Source of the DNA: Magnetococcales bacterium
GTDB lineage: Bacteria > Pseudomonadota > Magnetococcia > Magnetococcales > JADFXB01
DNA length: 64,000 nt
NCBI GenBank assembly: GCA_015233935.1
Contig: JADFXB010000006.1
Span: forward strand, 1-64,000
Direction of reading: 5' to 3'
Position 1 is the first letter of the stretch. Every line of letters starts with the position of its first letter. The notes under the pieces were generated by a model. It did no database searches, had not been told where the DNA came from, and saw nothing but the letters and a program-made list of their open reading frames with translations. Below are positions 19,654 to 27,985 of the stretch, piece by piece. Both the position numbers and the translations under genes were made by a program.

Positions 19654-20712
19654 TTATTGCCCTCCCAGCGTGCCATTCTTCTCTTCCTGAACCGTCACCT
19701 TCTGACCATCCTGTAATCTTTCACGGCCATCAAGAATGACCTGCCCCTGGGAAGTGGGTTGGGACCAGACGACGGGTCGGCCCTCCTGGGCTTGTGACAG
19801 GGGATAAAAACGGGCGACACCCTCTTCTGCTAAAAAAATACCCAGTTTTTCCTGCCGACGCACCAATAACCAGGCAGGAAGATGGGGACGGTGATCCATC
19901 CAGCGCAAACGACCCGCACTGCCAGCCAGGGTTGGCCGGGAGGTGAAGAGAAAACGACCTTCACGGTTGCGGGTGGTGCGGTCGGCAACCGGTAAAATCA
20001 CCCGCAAAGAGAGGGGGTAGATGGTGCCATTGTGGACAAACTCCAACTTGGCCGCCTGCAACATACCCTCATCCACCGAACCCTCCAAACGCGCCTGCAC
20101 CTCCACAGCCTGATCATCCAAAATATCAAACAACACCGTACCCGGTACCGCCCATTCCCCCACCTGGGCCTGGCGTCCTACCACCACCCCGGCAAAGGGG
20201 GCACGTATGACGCACTTGTCCAGCCACAAACGAGCCGCCTGCCATTGAATCTGCCCACTATGCAATCTGGCCTGCAAGGTCTGTAATTCAGCCTCCCGCC
20301 GATCCAAATTTTCCTGGGGAGATTGCCCCTGCTTCTGCAAAGTGACCGCCCGCTCCTTCTGCCGACGCGCCAGACCGATTTCCGCCTTCAAGACCTCCAC
20401 CTCCGCCGCTGCACGCTCCGCATCCGCCTGGCGATCCCAACAATCCTGCCTGGCCAACACCTGCTCCTTGGCCACCCGACTCCCCACCTCCACCAAAATT
20501 TCCTGCACCACCGCCCCCACCTGGCTGCTCACCTGGCTGCGCTGCAACGCAACCACCTCCGCCGGAGCATCCCGCTCTGGATGAAATACAGTCTTGGCCA
20601 AAGAGGTCACCGTCACCCGTTGCACCTCCTCAGCGGCCTGCACCCCCGCCATCTGGACCCATACCGCCGCCAGTACCCCCAACCACCGCACTCCTGCCTC
20701 TCTCTTGGCCAC
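19654..20712 (-). CDS. Periplasmic membrane fusion (HlyD/RND adaptor) protein
   Basis: The start is GTG 20712, preceded by GGGGGAGG; an upstream in-frame ATG adds 14 residues before a charged stretch. The 352-residue product has a signal peptide (VRWLGVLAAVWVQMAGVQA). A lipoyl/barrel-sandwich half follows (VSSQVGAVVQEILVEVGSRV), then a coiled-coil hairpin (about 80-160, with QADAERAAAEVEVLKAEIGL) and the second lipoyl half (VIRAPFAGVVVGRQAQVGEW). Such adaptors link an inner-membrane pump to an outer-membrane channel. No pump or channel adjoins it, so it may serve the RND subunit at 12.4-15.4 kb. It reads away from glnK. Confidence 0.85.
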   Translation of the reverse strand: MAKREAGVRWLGVLAAVWVQMAGVQAAEEVQRVTVTSLAKTVFHPERDAPAEVVALQRSQVSSQVGAVVQEILVEVGSRVAKEQVLARQDCWDRQADAERAAAEVEVLKAEIGLARRQKERAVTLQKQGQSPQENLDRREAELQTLQARLHSGQIQWQAARLWLDKCVIRAPFAGVVVGRQAQVGEWAVPGTVLFDILDDQAVEVQARLEGSVDEGMLQAAKLEFVHNGTIYPLSLRVILPVADRTTRNREGRFLFTSRPTLAGSAGRLRWMDHRPHLPAWLLVRRQEKLGIFLAEEGVARFYPLSQAQEGRPVVWSQPTSQGQVILDGRERLQDGQKVTVQEEKNGTLGGQ

Positions 20713-20855
20713 CTTTTCCTCCCCCACGCCGGGATCTGGTGAATATGGATGCAACTTTATTCTTTCCTTCCGTAAACTGCTTAAAAAAACATCATCTTGC
20801 CAGACACTCTTGCTGCATGCATATATTTTTTGTTTAATTTCAATAGATTACAAAA

Positions 20856-20871
20856 TGGCACGATCCATGCT
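20856..20871 (+). promoter_or_regulatory. Sigma-54 promoter of glnK-amtB
   Basis: TGGCACG (20856-20862), four bases, ATGCT (20867-20871). The GG and GC dinucleotides are 10 bases apart as required for -24/-12 promoters, and only one base departs from the TTGCW half. It lies about 60 bases before glnK. An NtrC-type activator would be needed; no clear site for one was identified. Confidence 0.8.
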
Positions 20872-20929
20872 GTATGAAAGACAACAATACATCCTCCCCT
20901 CAAACCAGATCAATATAGAGGATAACACC

Positions 20930-21268
20930 ATGAAGTGGGTCATCGCCATCATCAAACCGTTCAAACAGGAAGAGGTTCGGGAAGCCCTGTCGGAAGTGGG
21001 CGTCCGCGGCCTGACCATCACCGAAGCACGGGGCTTCGGACGTCAGAAAGGCCATACCGAACTCTACCGGGGAGCCGAATATCAGGTGGACTTCATCCCC
21101 AAGCTGAAAATTGAACTGGCCGTTCCCGACGCCCTGCTGGACAGGGTGGTGGAAGCCATCCGCCGTTCGGCAGCTACCGGTAAGATTGGCGATGGTAAAA
21201 TTTTCGTCTTCGACATGAGCCAGGCCATTCGCATTCGTACCGGCGAATCAGGTGAAAATGTTCTGTAA
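20930..21268 (+). CDS. glnK: PII nitrogen signalling protein GlnK
   Basis: A 112-residue PII protein. It opens MKWVIAIIKPFKQEEVREAL and has the T-loop with Tyr51 (GHTELYRGAEY), the site GlnD uridylylates, and the B-loop ATP site near 82-90 (AATGKIGDGKIFV). It senses 2-oxoglutarate and ATP/ADP and, when unmodified, blocks AmtB. It is followed after 26 bases by amtB, the classic glnK-amtB operon, and sits behind a sigma-54 promoter. The uridylyltransferase glnD lies elsewhere in the window (37.2-39.9 kb). Confidence 0.97.
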   Translation: MKWVIAIIKPFKQEEVREALSEVGVRGLTITEARGFGRQKGHTELYRGAEYQVDFIPKLKIELAVPDALLDRVVEAIRRSAATGKIGDGKIFVFDMSQAIRIRTGESGENVL

Positions 21269-21294
21269 TGATTCTACCAGCAAGGAGCCTTTGG

Positions 21295-22608
21295 ATGAAC
21301 ATCCTTCGTAAAACCTATCGCCATTTGCTGCCCCTGGGCAGCCTGATTTTGCCAACCCTGGCCCTGGCCGCCGACGAACCCGCCCCGGTATTGAACAATG
21401 GCAATACCGCCTGGATGCTGACCTCCACCGGTCTGGTGCTCTTCATGACCATCCCCGGCCTCTCCCTCTTCTATGCAGGGATGGTGCGGGCCAAAAATGT
21501 CCTCTCGGTTTTGATGCAATGTTTTGCCATCACCGCACTCATCAGTATTTTGTGGGCCGTGTTCGGCTACTCCCTGGCCTTCTCCGACGGTGGCGGTCTC
21601 AATGACTGGATCGGTGGCATGGGCAAAGCCTTTCTGGCTGGTGTGACCCCCGCCTCCCTCAATGGCACTATCCCGGAATCGGTGTTCATCACCTTCCAAA
21701 TGACCTTTGCCATCATCACCCCAGCCTTGATCATCGGTGCCTTCGCCGAAAGAATGAAATTTTCCGCCATGCTCCTGTTCATGGGATCATGGGTCACCCT
21801 GGTCTATCTACCCATCTGCCACTGGGTGTGGGGTAACGGTTGGCTGATGACCATGGGTGCCTTGGACTTCGCCGGTGGTACGGTGGTTCACATCAATGCG
21901 GGTATCGCCGGTCTGGTGGCCGCCATCGTCCTTGGCAAGCGCAACGGCTTTCCCAACAATGCCATGCCCCCCCATAGTCTTCCTCTGACTGTAACCGGTG
22001 CTGGCATGTTGTGGGTGGGTTGGTTCGGCTTCAATGCCGGCTCTGCCCTGGCGGCGGACGGTGCTGCTGGCATGGCCATGCTGGTCACCCAACTGGCGAC
22101 GGCTGCGGCGGCCCTCTCCTGGATGTTCACCGAATGGATGGTGCATGGCAAGCCCAGTGCCCTGGGTATCGTCTCCGGCGCGGTGGCTGGCCTGGTGGCT
22201 GTCACCCCCGCCTCTGGAACTGCCGGTGCCATGGGTGCCATCGCCATCGGAGCCATCGCTGGTGTGGCCTGCTTCCTGGGAGCCACCTCCCTCAAACGGG
22301 CCATGGGTTATGACGACTCTCTCGATGCCTTCGGTGTCCACGGCATCGGCGGTACGGTGGGCGCGCTGTTGACCGGTATCTTCGCCTCGGCGGACCTGGG
22401 CGGCGTAGGACTGGCAGAAGGCCGCACCATCCTGGGACAATTGACCATTCAAGGCATCAGCGTGGCCGTCACCATGATCTACTGCGGTGTCCTCTCCTTC
22501 ATCCTGCTGAAAATCATCGACGGTCTGGTGGGATTGCGGGTGGACAAAGAACAAGAAACCATGGGCCTCGATCTCAGCCTGCACAACGAACAAGGCTACA
22601 ATCTGTAA
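21295..22608 (+). CDS. amtB: Ammonium transporter AmtB
   Basis: A 437-residue inner-membrane channel protein with a cleavable signal peptide (SLILPTLALA before ADEPAP) and about 11 membrane segments. Family landmarks include FYAGMVRAKNVLSVLMQ, FAGGTVVHINAGIAGLVAA (the first pore histidine), MLWVGWFGFNAGSAL and DDSLDAFGVHGIGGTVGAL (second pore histidine). The start at ATG 21295 has AAGGAG upstream. It is co-transcribed with glnK, whose product plugs the channel when nitrogen is plentiful. A G8/C8 terminator follows. Confidence 0.97.
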   Translation: MNILRKTYRHLLPLGSLILPTLALAADEPAPVLNNGNTAWMLTSTGLVLFMTIPGLSLFYAGMVRAKNVLSVLMQCFAITALISILWAVFGYSLAFSDGGGLNDWIGGMGKAFLAGVTPASLNGTIPESVFITFQMTFAIITPALIIGAFAERMKFSAMLLFMGSWVTLVYLPICHWVWGNGWLMTMGALDFAGGTVVHINAGIAGLVAAIVLGKRNGFPNNAMPPHSLPLTVTGAGMLWVGWFGFNAGSALAADGAAGMAMLVTQLATAAAALSWMFTEWMVHGKPSALGIVSGAVAGLVAVTPASGTAGAMGAIAIGAIAGVACFLGATSLKRAMGYDDSLDAFGVHGIGGTVGALLTGIFASADLGGVGLAEGRTILGQLTIQGISVAVTMIYCGVLSFILLKIIDGLVGLRVDKEQETMGLDLSLHNEQGYNL

Positions 22609-22632
22609 GAAAAACGAGGGGAGCCATTCAAC

Positions 22633-22661
22633 GGGGGGGGAATTTCCCCCCCCTTTTTTTT
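22633..22661 (+). terminator. Rho-independent terminator of glnK-amtB
   Basis: Eight G (22633-22640), loop AATTT, eight C (22646-22653), then eight T (22654-22661). The T run overlaps the stop codon of the convergent MBL gene. The pure G/C arms are unusual and could be length-variable. Confidence 0.92.
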
Positions 22662-23289
22662 ACCCGCCGAAAAAAGGATTAAAATCCCTCTCACGACCAA
22701 TCGTGGTGTTGGGACCATGACCAGGATGACACACCAAATGCCCCGGCAATGTCATGAGACGATTTTGGATGGAACCAATCAGTTGATCATAGTTTCCCCC
22801 CGGCAGATCGGTACGTCCGATGGAGCCGGCAAACAGGGTATCCCCCACCGCCATTTCATCTCCCCAACGAAAACAAACACCTCCCCGAGTATGCCCAGGG
22901 GTGTGGATCACTTGAATAGACAATCCGGCCAGCTCCAACACCTGATTGTCATCAATCTCCTCATCCACCCTTGGAGCCGGTCCAAAAGGCAAACCCCAGG
23001 AAGCAGCATGCCGGGGGGCGTTGGTCACCAGATCATGATCGGCCCCATGCATTAAAAACTTGGCACCCGTCTCCTTCTGCAAGGCATACACCCCGCCAAT
23101 ATGATCAAAATGACCATGAGTGGCCAGAATATGGGTCAACTTGGCATCCAGACGCTTGACCTCCTTGAGAATACGCTGGGCGTCTTCACCTGGATCAATG
23201 ACAATAACCTCTTTCTTGCCCTCCACACCCAACAGTGTACAATTGACCTGCAAAGGGCCTACTTCCAATTTTTTAAGAATCACTTTCAT
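22660..23289 (-). CDS. MBL-fold metallohydrolase (glyoxalase II-like)
   Basis: A 209-residue metallo-beta-lactamase-fold hydrolase of the YcbL/GloB-like group. The metal motif is ATHGHFDHIGG (HxHxDH) near residue 60; further ligands are H in HTPGHTRGG, D in AVGDTLFAGSIGRTD and H in HPGHGP. It probably hydrolyses a thioester such as S-lactoylglutathione. The start is ATG 23289; a longer form would need a TTG. It overlaps the preceding WGR gene by 17 bases, so the two are translated from one message. Its stop lies in the terminator of amtB. Confidence 0.9.
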   Translation of the reverse strand: MKVILKKLEVGPLQVNCTLLGVEGKKEVIVIDPGEDAQRILKEVKRLDAKLTHILATHGHFDHIGGVYALQKETGAKFLMHGADHDLVTNAPRHAASWGLPFGPAPRVDEEIDDNQVLELAGLSIQVIHTPGHTRGGVCFRWGDEMAVGDTLFAGSIGRTDLPGGNYDQLIGSIQNRLMTLPGHLVCHPGHGPNTTIGRERDFNPFFGG

Positions 23290-23569
23290 GAGCCGTTTCC
23301 ATGACAAGATGTTTGGCCATGGCAGGTTTCAATCCCTCCTGCATGACCACTTGATAGCCTTTGGACATCAGTTGCTCCTTGAGATCCGAAAAGGCTGCCA
23401 TCGCCTCTTGCAAGGATTCAAAGGGCTGCTTGCGCAAGGTTCCGGGAGAACCATACTTTCCCCACTCCCGCATCACCTGCCAACGCCCCAACAGGTCCAT
23501 CTGAATCTGGATGGAGAAGTACCACAGTTGGTTGCTTTCGGGACTCAATCTTTGCAAATAGGCTTTCAT
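23273..23569 (-). CDS. WGR-domain protein
   Basis: A 98-residue protein that is almost entirely one WGR domain. It has NQLWYFSIQIQMDLLGRWQVMR, then the signature-like REWGKYGSPG and helix ESLQEAMAAFSDLKEQLMSK, ending near residue 80. WGR domains occur in PARPs, where they bind DNA ends, and as small stand-alone bacterial proteins of unknown role. It starts at ATG 23569 and overlaps the MBL gene. The link between the two functions is not known. Confidence 0.82.
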   Translation of the reverse strand: MKAYLQRLSPESNQLWYFSIQIQMDLLGRWQVMREWGKYGSPGTLRKQPFESLQEAMAAFSDLKEQLMSKGYQVVMQEGLKPAMAKHLVMETAHESDS

Positions 23570-23796
23570 GGGTTTCCCGACAGGTTAAAGGAAGGTCCCG
23601 GAAATCGTTGTGCTTGCTCGTTCCTTTATAATGGAGATTTTGGGCGGTGGGAACAAAAAAACTAAAAAGCCAATCCTCCCCTCCATTTCTTTTACCCGAA
23701 AAGCATTTTTCATAATACAATAGCTCCCTGGCAAGCCAATTTTCCTTAACACCAGCATTCAGTATTCAACGGAATGACCATCGGGTTGATTTCACC

Positions 23797-26652
23797 ATGA
23801 CCATCTCCCTCACTGAATTAGTCGATATTCGCCAGGTACAGGCCCTGGCCGACGCCCTTTATCACGCAGCCGGCATTCCCATTGGCATCATTGGGGTGGA
23901 TGGCAAAATTTTGGTGGCCACCGGCTGGCAGGATATCTGCACCCGCTTTCATCGTGTGCATGAAGTTACCCGCAAACGATGTCATGAGTGCGATCAAATT
24001 ATGGCCCAGCGGCTTCCCCATTTAGCGGCTGGTCAATGGGTGGAATACAAATGCCATAACGGACTATGGGACATCGCCATCCCCATTCTGGTGGATGGTC
24101 TACACCTGGCTACCTGTTTTCTTGGACAATTTTTTTATGAGGATGAGCAACCGAACAGGGCATTTTTCTGTCAGCAAGCGCGGCAATTCGGATTTGATGA
24201 AAGGGAATACTTGCAGGCATTTGAACGCGTCCCCATCTTTTCCCGAACAAAGGTGCAAGCCATCATTGAGTACAACATTCAACTGGTTTCGCTTCTTTCC
24301 ACCATGGGACTGGCCAATAAACAGTTAAAGCAGGATATGCGACGCATGGAAGGGGAGGGCAACCATCTGTTGCGCCGCCAGGCCGAAGAATTGTTGCGGA
24401 AAAACAGTGAACTGATGCAGGCCACCTTTGAATCCACCCGGGATGGCATTCTGGTGGTGGATAAAGAGGGCGGAGTGATTCGCGCCAATCAGCGTTTTCG
24501 CGACATGTGGCGCATTCCCCATTCCATTATGACCGAAGGACGGGATGAACGGTTGTTGGGATTCGTCCTGGATCAACTGGTCAACCCGGATGCCTTCGTG
24601 CAAAAAGTGGCGCAACTCTATCAGGCCGACGCCATCGATTCCGACCTGGTGGTTTTCAAGGATGGTCGCCTGTTTGAACGCTACTCGGCCCCTTTGTCAG
24701 ACAAACAAGGTTTGGCTGGTCGGGTGTGGGTCTTCACCGATATCACCGAACGCAAACGGGTGGAAGATGCCTTACGTTTGCGTGATGAAATTTTGCAAAA
24801 TCTGGCCGAAGGGGTGTTTCTTGTTCAGGCTGACAAGGGCATCATCCTCTACGCCAATCCCATGATGGAACGCATGTTTGGCTATGATCCCGATGAACTG
24901 ATGGGTCGGCATGTGGCCATTCTCAATGCCCCCACCACCCTGTCGCCGGTAGAAACCGCCCAAGAGATTATAGCGGAATTAAACCAGAAAGGGAGTTGGA
25001 GTGGCGAAATCTGCAATCAAAAGAAAAATGGGGAGGTTTTCTGGTGCCACGCCGTGGTTTCCACCTTTCTCCATCCCATTATGGGAAGGGTTTGGGTATC
25101 CATCCATCAGGATATCAGCGAGAAAAAACGGTTGCAGGAGGAGCTGAACCAATTCTTTACCCTCATGGATGACATGCTGTGTATCGCCGATACCCACGGC
25201 TATTTTCGGCGGCTGAATCCTGCCTGGGAACGCACTTTAGGCTATACCTTGAACGAGTTGACCAGTCGGCCTTTCACCAGTTTTATTCATCCTGAGGATG
25301 TGAACGCCACCCGGCAGGCCATTGAGGAATTGCGTGGGCAAAATCCGGTTTATAATTTAACCAATCGGTATCTGTGCAAGGATGGCTCATTCCTTTGGTT
25401 GGAATGGCGGGCAGTACCGGTAGGAAATGTGGTCTATGCCGCAGCCCGTGATATCACCCAACGTATGCATATTCAGGAGGAGTTGCAACAAGCCAAGGAG
25501 CTGGCGGAGGCCGCCGCCAAGGCCAAGGGTGATTTTCTCGCCGCCATGAGCCATGAAATTCGTACCCCCATGAATGTGGTCATGGGATTGTCCGATGTAT
25601 TGTTGGAAATGGATCTTTCCGATTCACAACGGCAGATTGTCCAGACCATGCACCATTCGGGCAATGCCTTGTTGGGTGTGATCAACGATGTGTTGGATTT
25701 TTCCCGTATTGATGCGGGCAGAATCACCCTCAACCAGGTGGCTTTTTCTCCCCGGCAAATGGTCCAGGAAACCACCCGTCTGATGCAAATGGCCATCGAA
25801 GAAAAGGGGCTGATACTGGTGGAACGATTGAGTTCGGACCTGCCAGACAGCTTGCTGGGGGATGATGGACGATTGCGACAGGTTCTCATTAATTTATTGG
25901 GCAACGCCATTAAATTTACCAGCCAGGGTCGGATTGAAGTTTTGGTCTCCCCCTTGGAGGGTGAATTGTTGTTTCAGGTGCGGGATACGGGGATTGGCAT
26001 TTCCCCGGAGACCAGGGCCACCATTTTTGAGCAATTTGTCCAGGCGGATGCGGGCATCACCCGAACCTTTGGCGGCACTGGTCTGGGTCTGGCCATCAGT
26101 CGGCGACTGGTGGAATTGATGGGCGGGCGGATTTGGGTGGAGAGTCAGGTGGGGGAAGGCAGTTGTTTTTCCTTCACGTTGCCCATTCAGTTGGCCAGCC
26201 AAGCCCCTTTGCCACCGGTGATTGAGGAGGTATTGCCGATGGAAGATGAAGTGGGTCTGGATATTTTACTGGTGGAAGACTCTCTTGACAATCAGCTTCT
26301 CTTTCAGGTTTATCTGCAGAAAACCCCTCACCGTCTGGTGATGGCCAACGATGGCATGGCGGCCATGGAGTGGATCCAAAGGCAAAAGTTTGATTTGATC
26401 CTGATGGATATTCAAATGCCGGTGATGGATGGCTACGCCACCACCCGCGCCATTCGCCACTGGGAACAACGCTCCCAACACCCTCCCATGGTCATCATCG
26501 CCTTAAGTGCCCACGCCTCCATCGACAAAAAGCAGGACAGCCTGTCTGTGGGTTGCGACGACCATTTAACCAAACCCATCAAAAAGCGCGACTTCCTGAA
26601 AGCCATTCAATGGGCCAGGCAAAAGATAAATGAAAATCGCTCCGTGAGGTAA
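23797..26652 (+). CDS. Soluble hybrid histidine kinase with PocR sensor (PocR-PAS-PAS-PAS-HisKA-HATPase-REC)
   Basis: A 951-residue kinase without membrane segments. The N-terminus (about 5-170) is a PocR domain with its conserved cysteines (RKRCHECDQ, EYKCHNGLWDIAIPI), a fold suggested to bind small hydrocarbons or metals. A coiled coil (about 180-215) leads to three PAS domains (about 215-575). HisKA has H586 in SHEIRTP; HATPase_c has NLLGNAIKF, DTGIGIS and GGTGLGLAIS. The C-terminal receiver has D871 in LMDIQMPVMDG. From the HisKA domain on it is clearly paralogous to the kinase at 675-3410, including near-identical receiver ends (TKPIKK against IKPIKK). It stands alone; no cognate regulator adjoins it. 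Confidence 0.93.
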   Translation: MTISLTELVDIRQVQALADALYHAAGIPIGIIGVDGKILVATGWQDICTRFHRVHEVTRKRCHECDQIMAQRLPHLAAGQWVEYKCHNGLWDIAIPILVDGLHLATCFLGQFFYEDEQPNRAFFCQQARQFGFDEREYLQAFERVPIFSRTKVQAIIEYNIQLVSLLSTMGLANKQLKQDMRRMEGEGNHLLRRQAEELLRKNSELMQATFESTRDGILVVDKEGGVIRANQRFRDMWRIPHSIMTEGRDERLLGFVLDQLVNPDAFVQKVAQLYQADAIDSDLVVFKDGRLFERYSAPLSDKQGLAGRVWVFTDITERKRVEDALRLRDEILQNLAEGVFLVQADKGIILYANPMMERMFGYDPDELMGRHVAILNAPTTLSPVETAQEIIAELNQKGSWSGEICNQKKNGEVFWCHAVVSTFLHPIMGRVWVSIHQDISEKKRLQEELNQFFTLMDDMLCIADTHGYFRRLNPAWERTLGYTLNELTSRPFTSFIHPEDVNATRQAIEELRGQNPVYNLTNRYLCKDGSFLWLEWRAVPVGNVVYAAARDITQRMHIQEELQQAKELAEAAAKAKGDFLAAMSHEIRTPMNVVMGLSDVLLEMDLSDSQRQIVQTMHHSGNALLGVINDVLDFSRIDAGRITLNQVAFSPRQMVQETTRLMQMAIEEKGLILVERLSSDLPDSLLGDDGRLRQVLINLLGNAIKFTSQGRIEVLVSPLEGELLFQVRDTGIGISPETRATIFEQFVQADAGITRTFGGTGLGLAISRRLVELMGGRIWVESQVGEGSCFSFTLPIQLASQAPLPPVIEEVLPMEDEVGLDILLVEDSLDNQLLFQVYLQKTPHRLVMANDGMAAMEWIQRQKFDLILMDIQMPVMDGYATTRAIRHWEQRSQHPPMVIIALSAHASIDKKQDSLSVGCDDHLTKPIKKRDFLKAIQWARQKINENRSVR

Positions 26653-26696
26653 AAAGGTTATTTCACCCACCCAACTCCCCCACCCGTCTCGACTGG

Positions 26697-26716
26697 GTCA
26701 CTCCAGCGTGAGTGAC
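26697..26716. repeat. Short perfect dyad in the gap before the ATPase gene
   Basis: GTCACTC (26697-26703) and GAGTGAC (26710-26716) form 7-bp arms around CAGCGT. It lies 45 bases after the kinase stop in a 247-base gap. There is no T run, so it is more likely an operator or an RNA hairpin than a terminator. The rest of the gap shows nothing else I can name. Confidence 0.4.
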
Positions 26717-26899
26717 TCCATCGCGAGAATTTCCGTGACGCCCCACCAAATTTGCAATGTATCGAGCACACCCACCCATCAAATTTATCCAGCCATCACC
26801 GCAATTTGTTGAAAACCATTGAAAGACGCTTTGCCTTATACCTTTGCCTTGCTGTAACCTGTTCCTGTTACCAATCACACCTCCCCAGGGAGTCGGAGC

Positions 26900-27985
26900 G
26901 TGAAAATTTCACGGGTCAAGCTGGAAAATTTTAAACGATTCAAAAATCTGGAATTTGAAGTCAAAAATCATTTACTGAATGAAATTGCCGATCAGTTTTT
27001 AATTTTGGGAGATAATGGCACCGGTAAAACATCGGTCTTGCAGGCCATTGCTCTATGCCTGTCCTTGGCCGCTGGCCCCACAAGGAATGTGCATCAGTTT
27101 GACTGGCCGGGTTGGCTTCCCCAAAGATATGAAAAATGGGGCGTCCCTGTCGTGGAACTCGACGTGCACTTTACCCCAGACGAAATTCAAGCTACCCAGG
27201 AAATAGCCCGAGAGTGGCAACGGCAGAGCGGTCCCAAACATGGAGAATTTGTTGAACCAGGAGATTGGGCACAGGTAACCCTGCGTCTTGCAAGCGGCCA
27301 ATGCCAAGTTTCCAACGCCCCCCGCCAATGCCTTTTTCAATTTATGGGACGTTTCTACGCCTCCCGTCTTCTCTCGCAAAATCCTGATATAGCAGACTTT
27401 TTTTACCGTCTTCCCGGCATCTTCTGGTTTGATCAATACCGCAACCTGGCCAGCAAATCTTGGCATGGCCCAGAATCCAATCCCAATCCCCTTGGAAACT
27501 ATTCCAACAGTGTGTCGCTTTTGCGAAAACAGCTCACCAGTTGGTGGCTTAATCGATTTGCTGGCGGCGGAGGCCATAGAGACTGGCTGTTGGAATTGGA
27601 AAACAGCTATAAAAATGTCTTTCCAGGACGCTCCTTCAGCGGATTGGAACCCATGTTTCAAGGTGGTATCCCCACTCCCACGGACTACTTTTTTCTATTA
27701 TCCGATGGCTCCCGCACCTACGATATCGAAGAAATGTCCTCCGGCGAACAATCCGTTTTCCCCTTGCTGGTGGATTTTGTACGTCTGCAAATCCGTAATT
27801 CTGTTATCCTGATAGATGAAATTGATTTGAACCTGCACCCTCCCCTGGCCCAAGCCGTGCTCATGGCTTTGCCAAACATTGGTCCCCAGTGCCAATTTAT
27901 CTTTACCACCCACTCGGATGCGGTTTCTTCCCTGGTCAGCCAAGAAGAAATTCTCCGGTTGCCGGGAGGTCGTTTATGCCTGTAA
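26900..27985 (+). CDS. AAA/ABC-type ATPase, first gene of a split ATPase-TOPRIM pair
   Basis: A 361-residue RecF/SMC-like ATPase. It has KISRVKLENFKRFKNLEFEV at the start, Walker A GDNGTGKTS (G37-T44), an ABC signature SSGEQSVFPLL near 285, Walker B VILIDEIDLNLHPP with D306-E307, and the FTTHSD switch histidine near the end. There is no long coiled-coil insert, so it belongs with the OLD/RloA/AriA kind of small ATPases. The start is GTG 26900 behind GGGAGTCGGAG. Its last 10 bases overlap the next gene, which encodes a TOPRIM-like protein. This arrangement is that of PARIS and related defence systems. The ATPase role is certain by motifs; defence is inferred. Confidence 0.87.
   Translation: MKISRVKLENFKRFKNLEFEVKNHLLNEIADQFLILGDNGTGKTSVLQAIALCLSLAAGPTRNVHQFDWPGWLPQRYEKWGVPVVELDVHFTPDEIQATQEIAREWQRQSGPKHGEFVEPGDWAQVTLRLASGQCQVSNAPRQCLFQFMGRFYASRLLSQNPDIADFFYRLPGIFWFDQYRNLASKSWHGPESNPNPLGNYSNSVSLLRKQLTSWWLNRFAGGGGHRDWLLELENSYKNVFPGRSFSGLEPMFQGGIPTPTDYFFLLSDGSRTYDIEEMSSGEQSVFPLLVDFVRLQIRNSVILIDEIDLNLHPPLAQAVLMALPNIGPQCQFIFTTHSDAVSSLVSQEEILRLPGGRLCL

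Noticed and set aside
12378-20712. RND gene and fusion-protein gene as one operon
   Set aside because: They are on opposite strands and 4 kb apart with a toxin-antitoxin pair between; at most they are functionally linked.
21808-22593. A 261-codon minus-strand frame opposite amtB
   Set aside because: Gly/His/Gln-rich shadow of amtB codons.
22633-22653. The G8 run as a G-quadruplex element
   Set aside because: A single G8 tract pairs with a C8 tract and is followed by T8, which is fully explained by a terminator.
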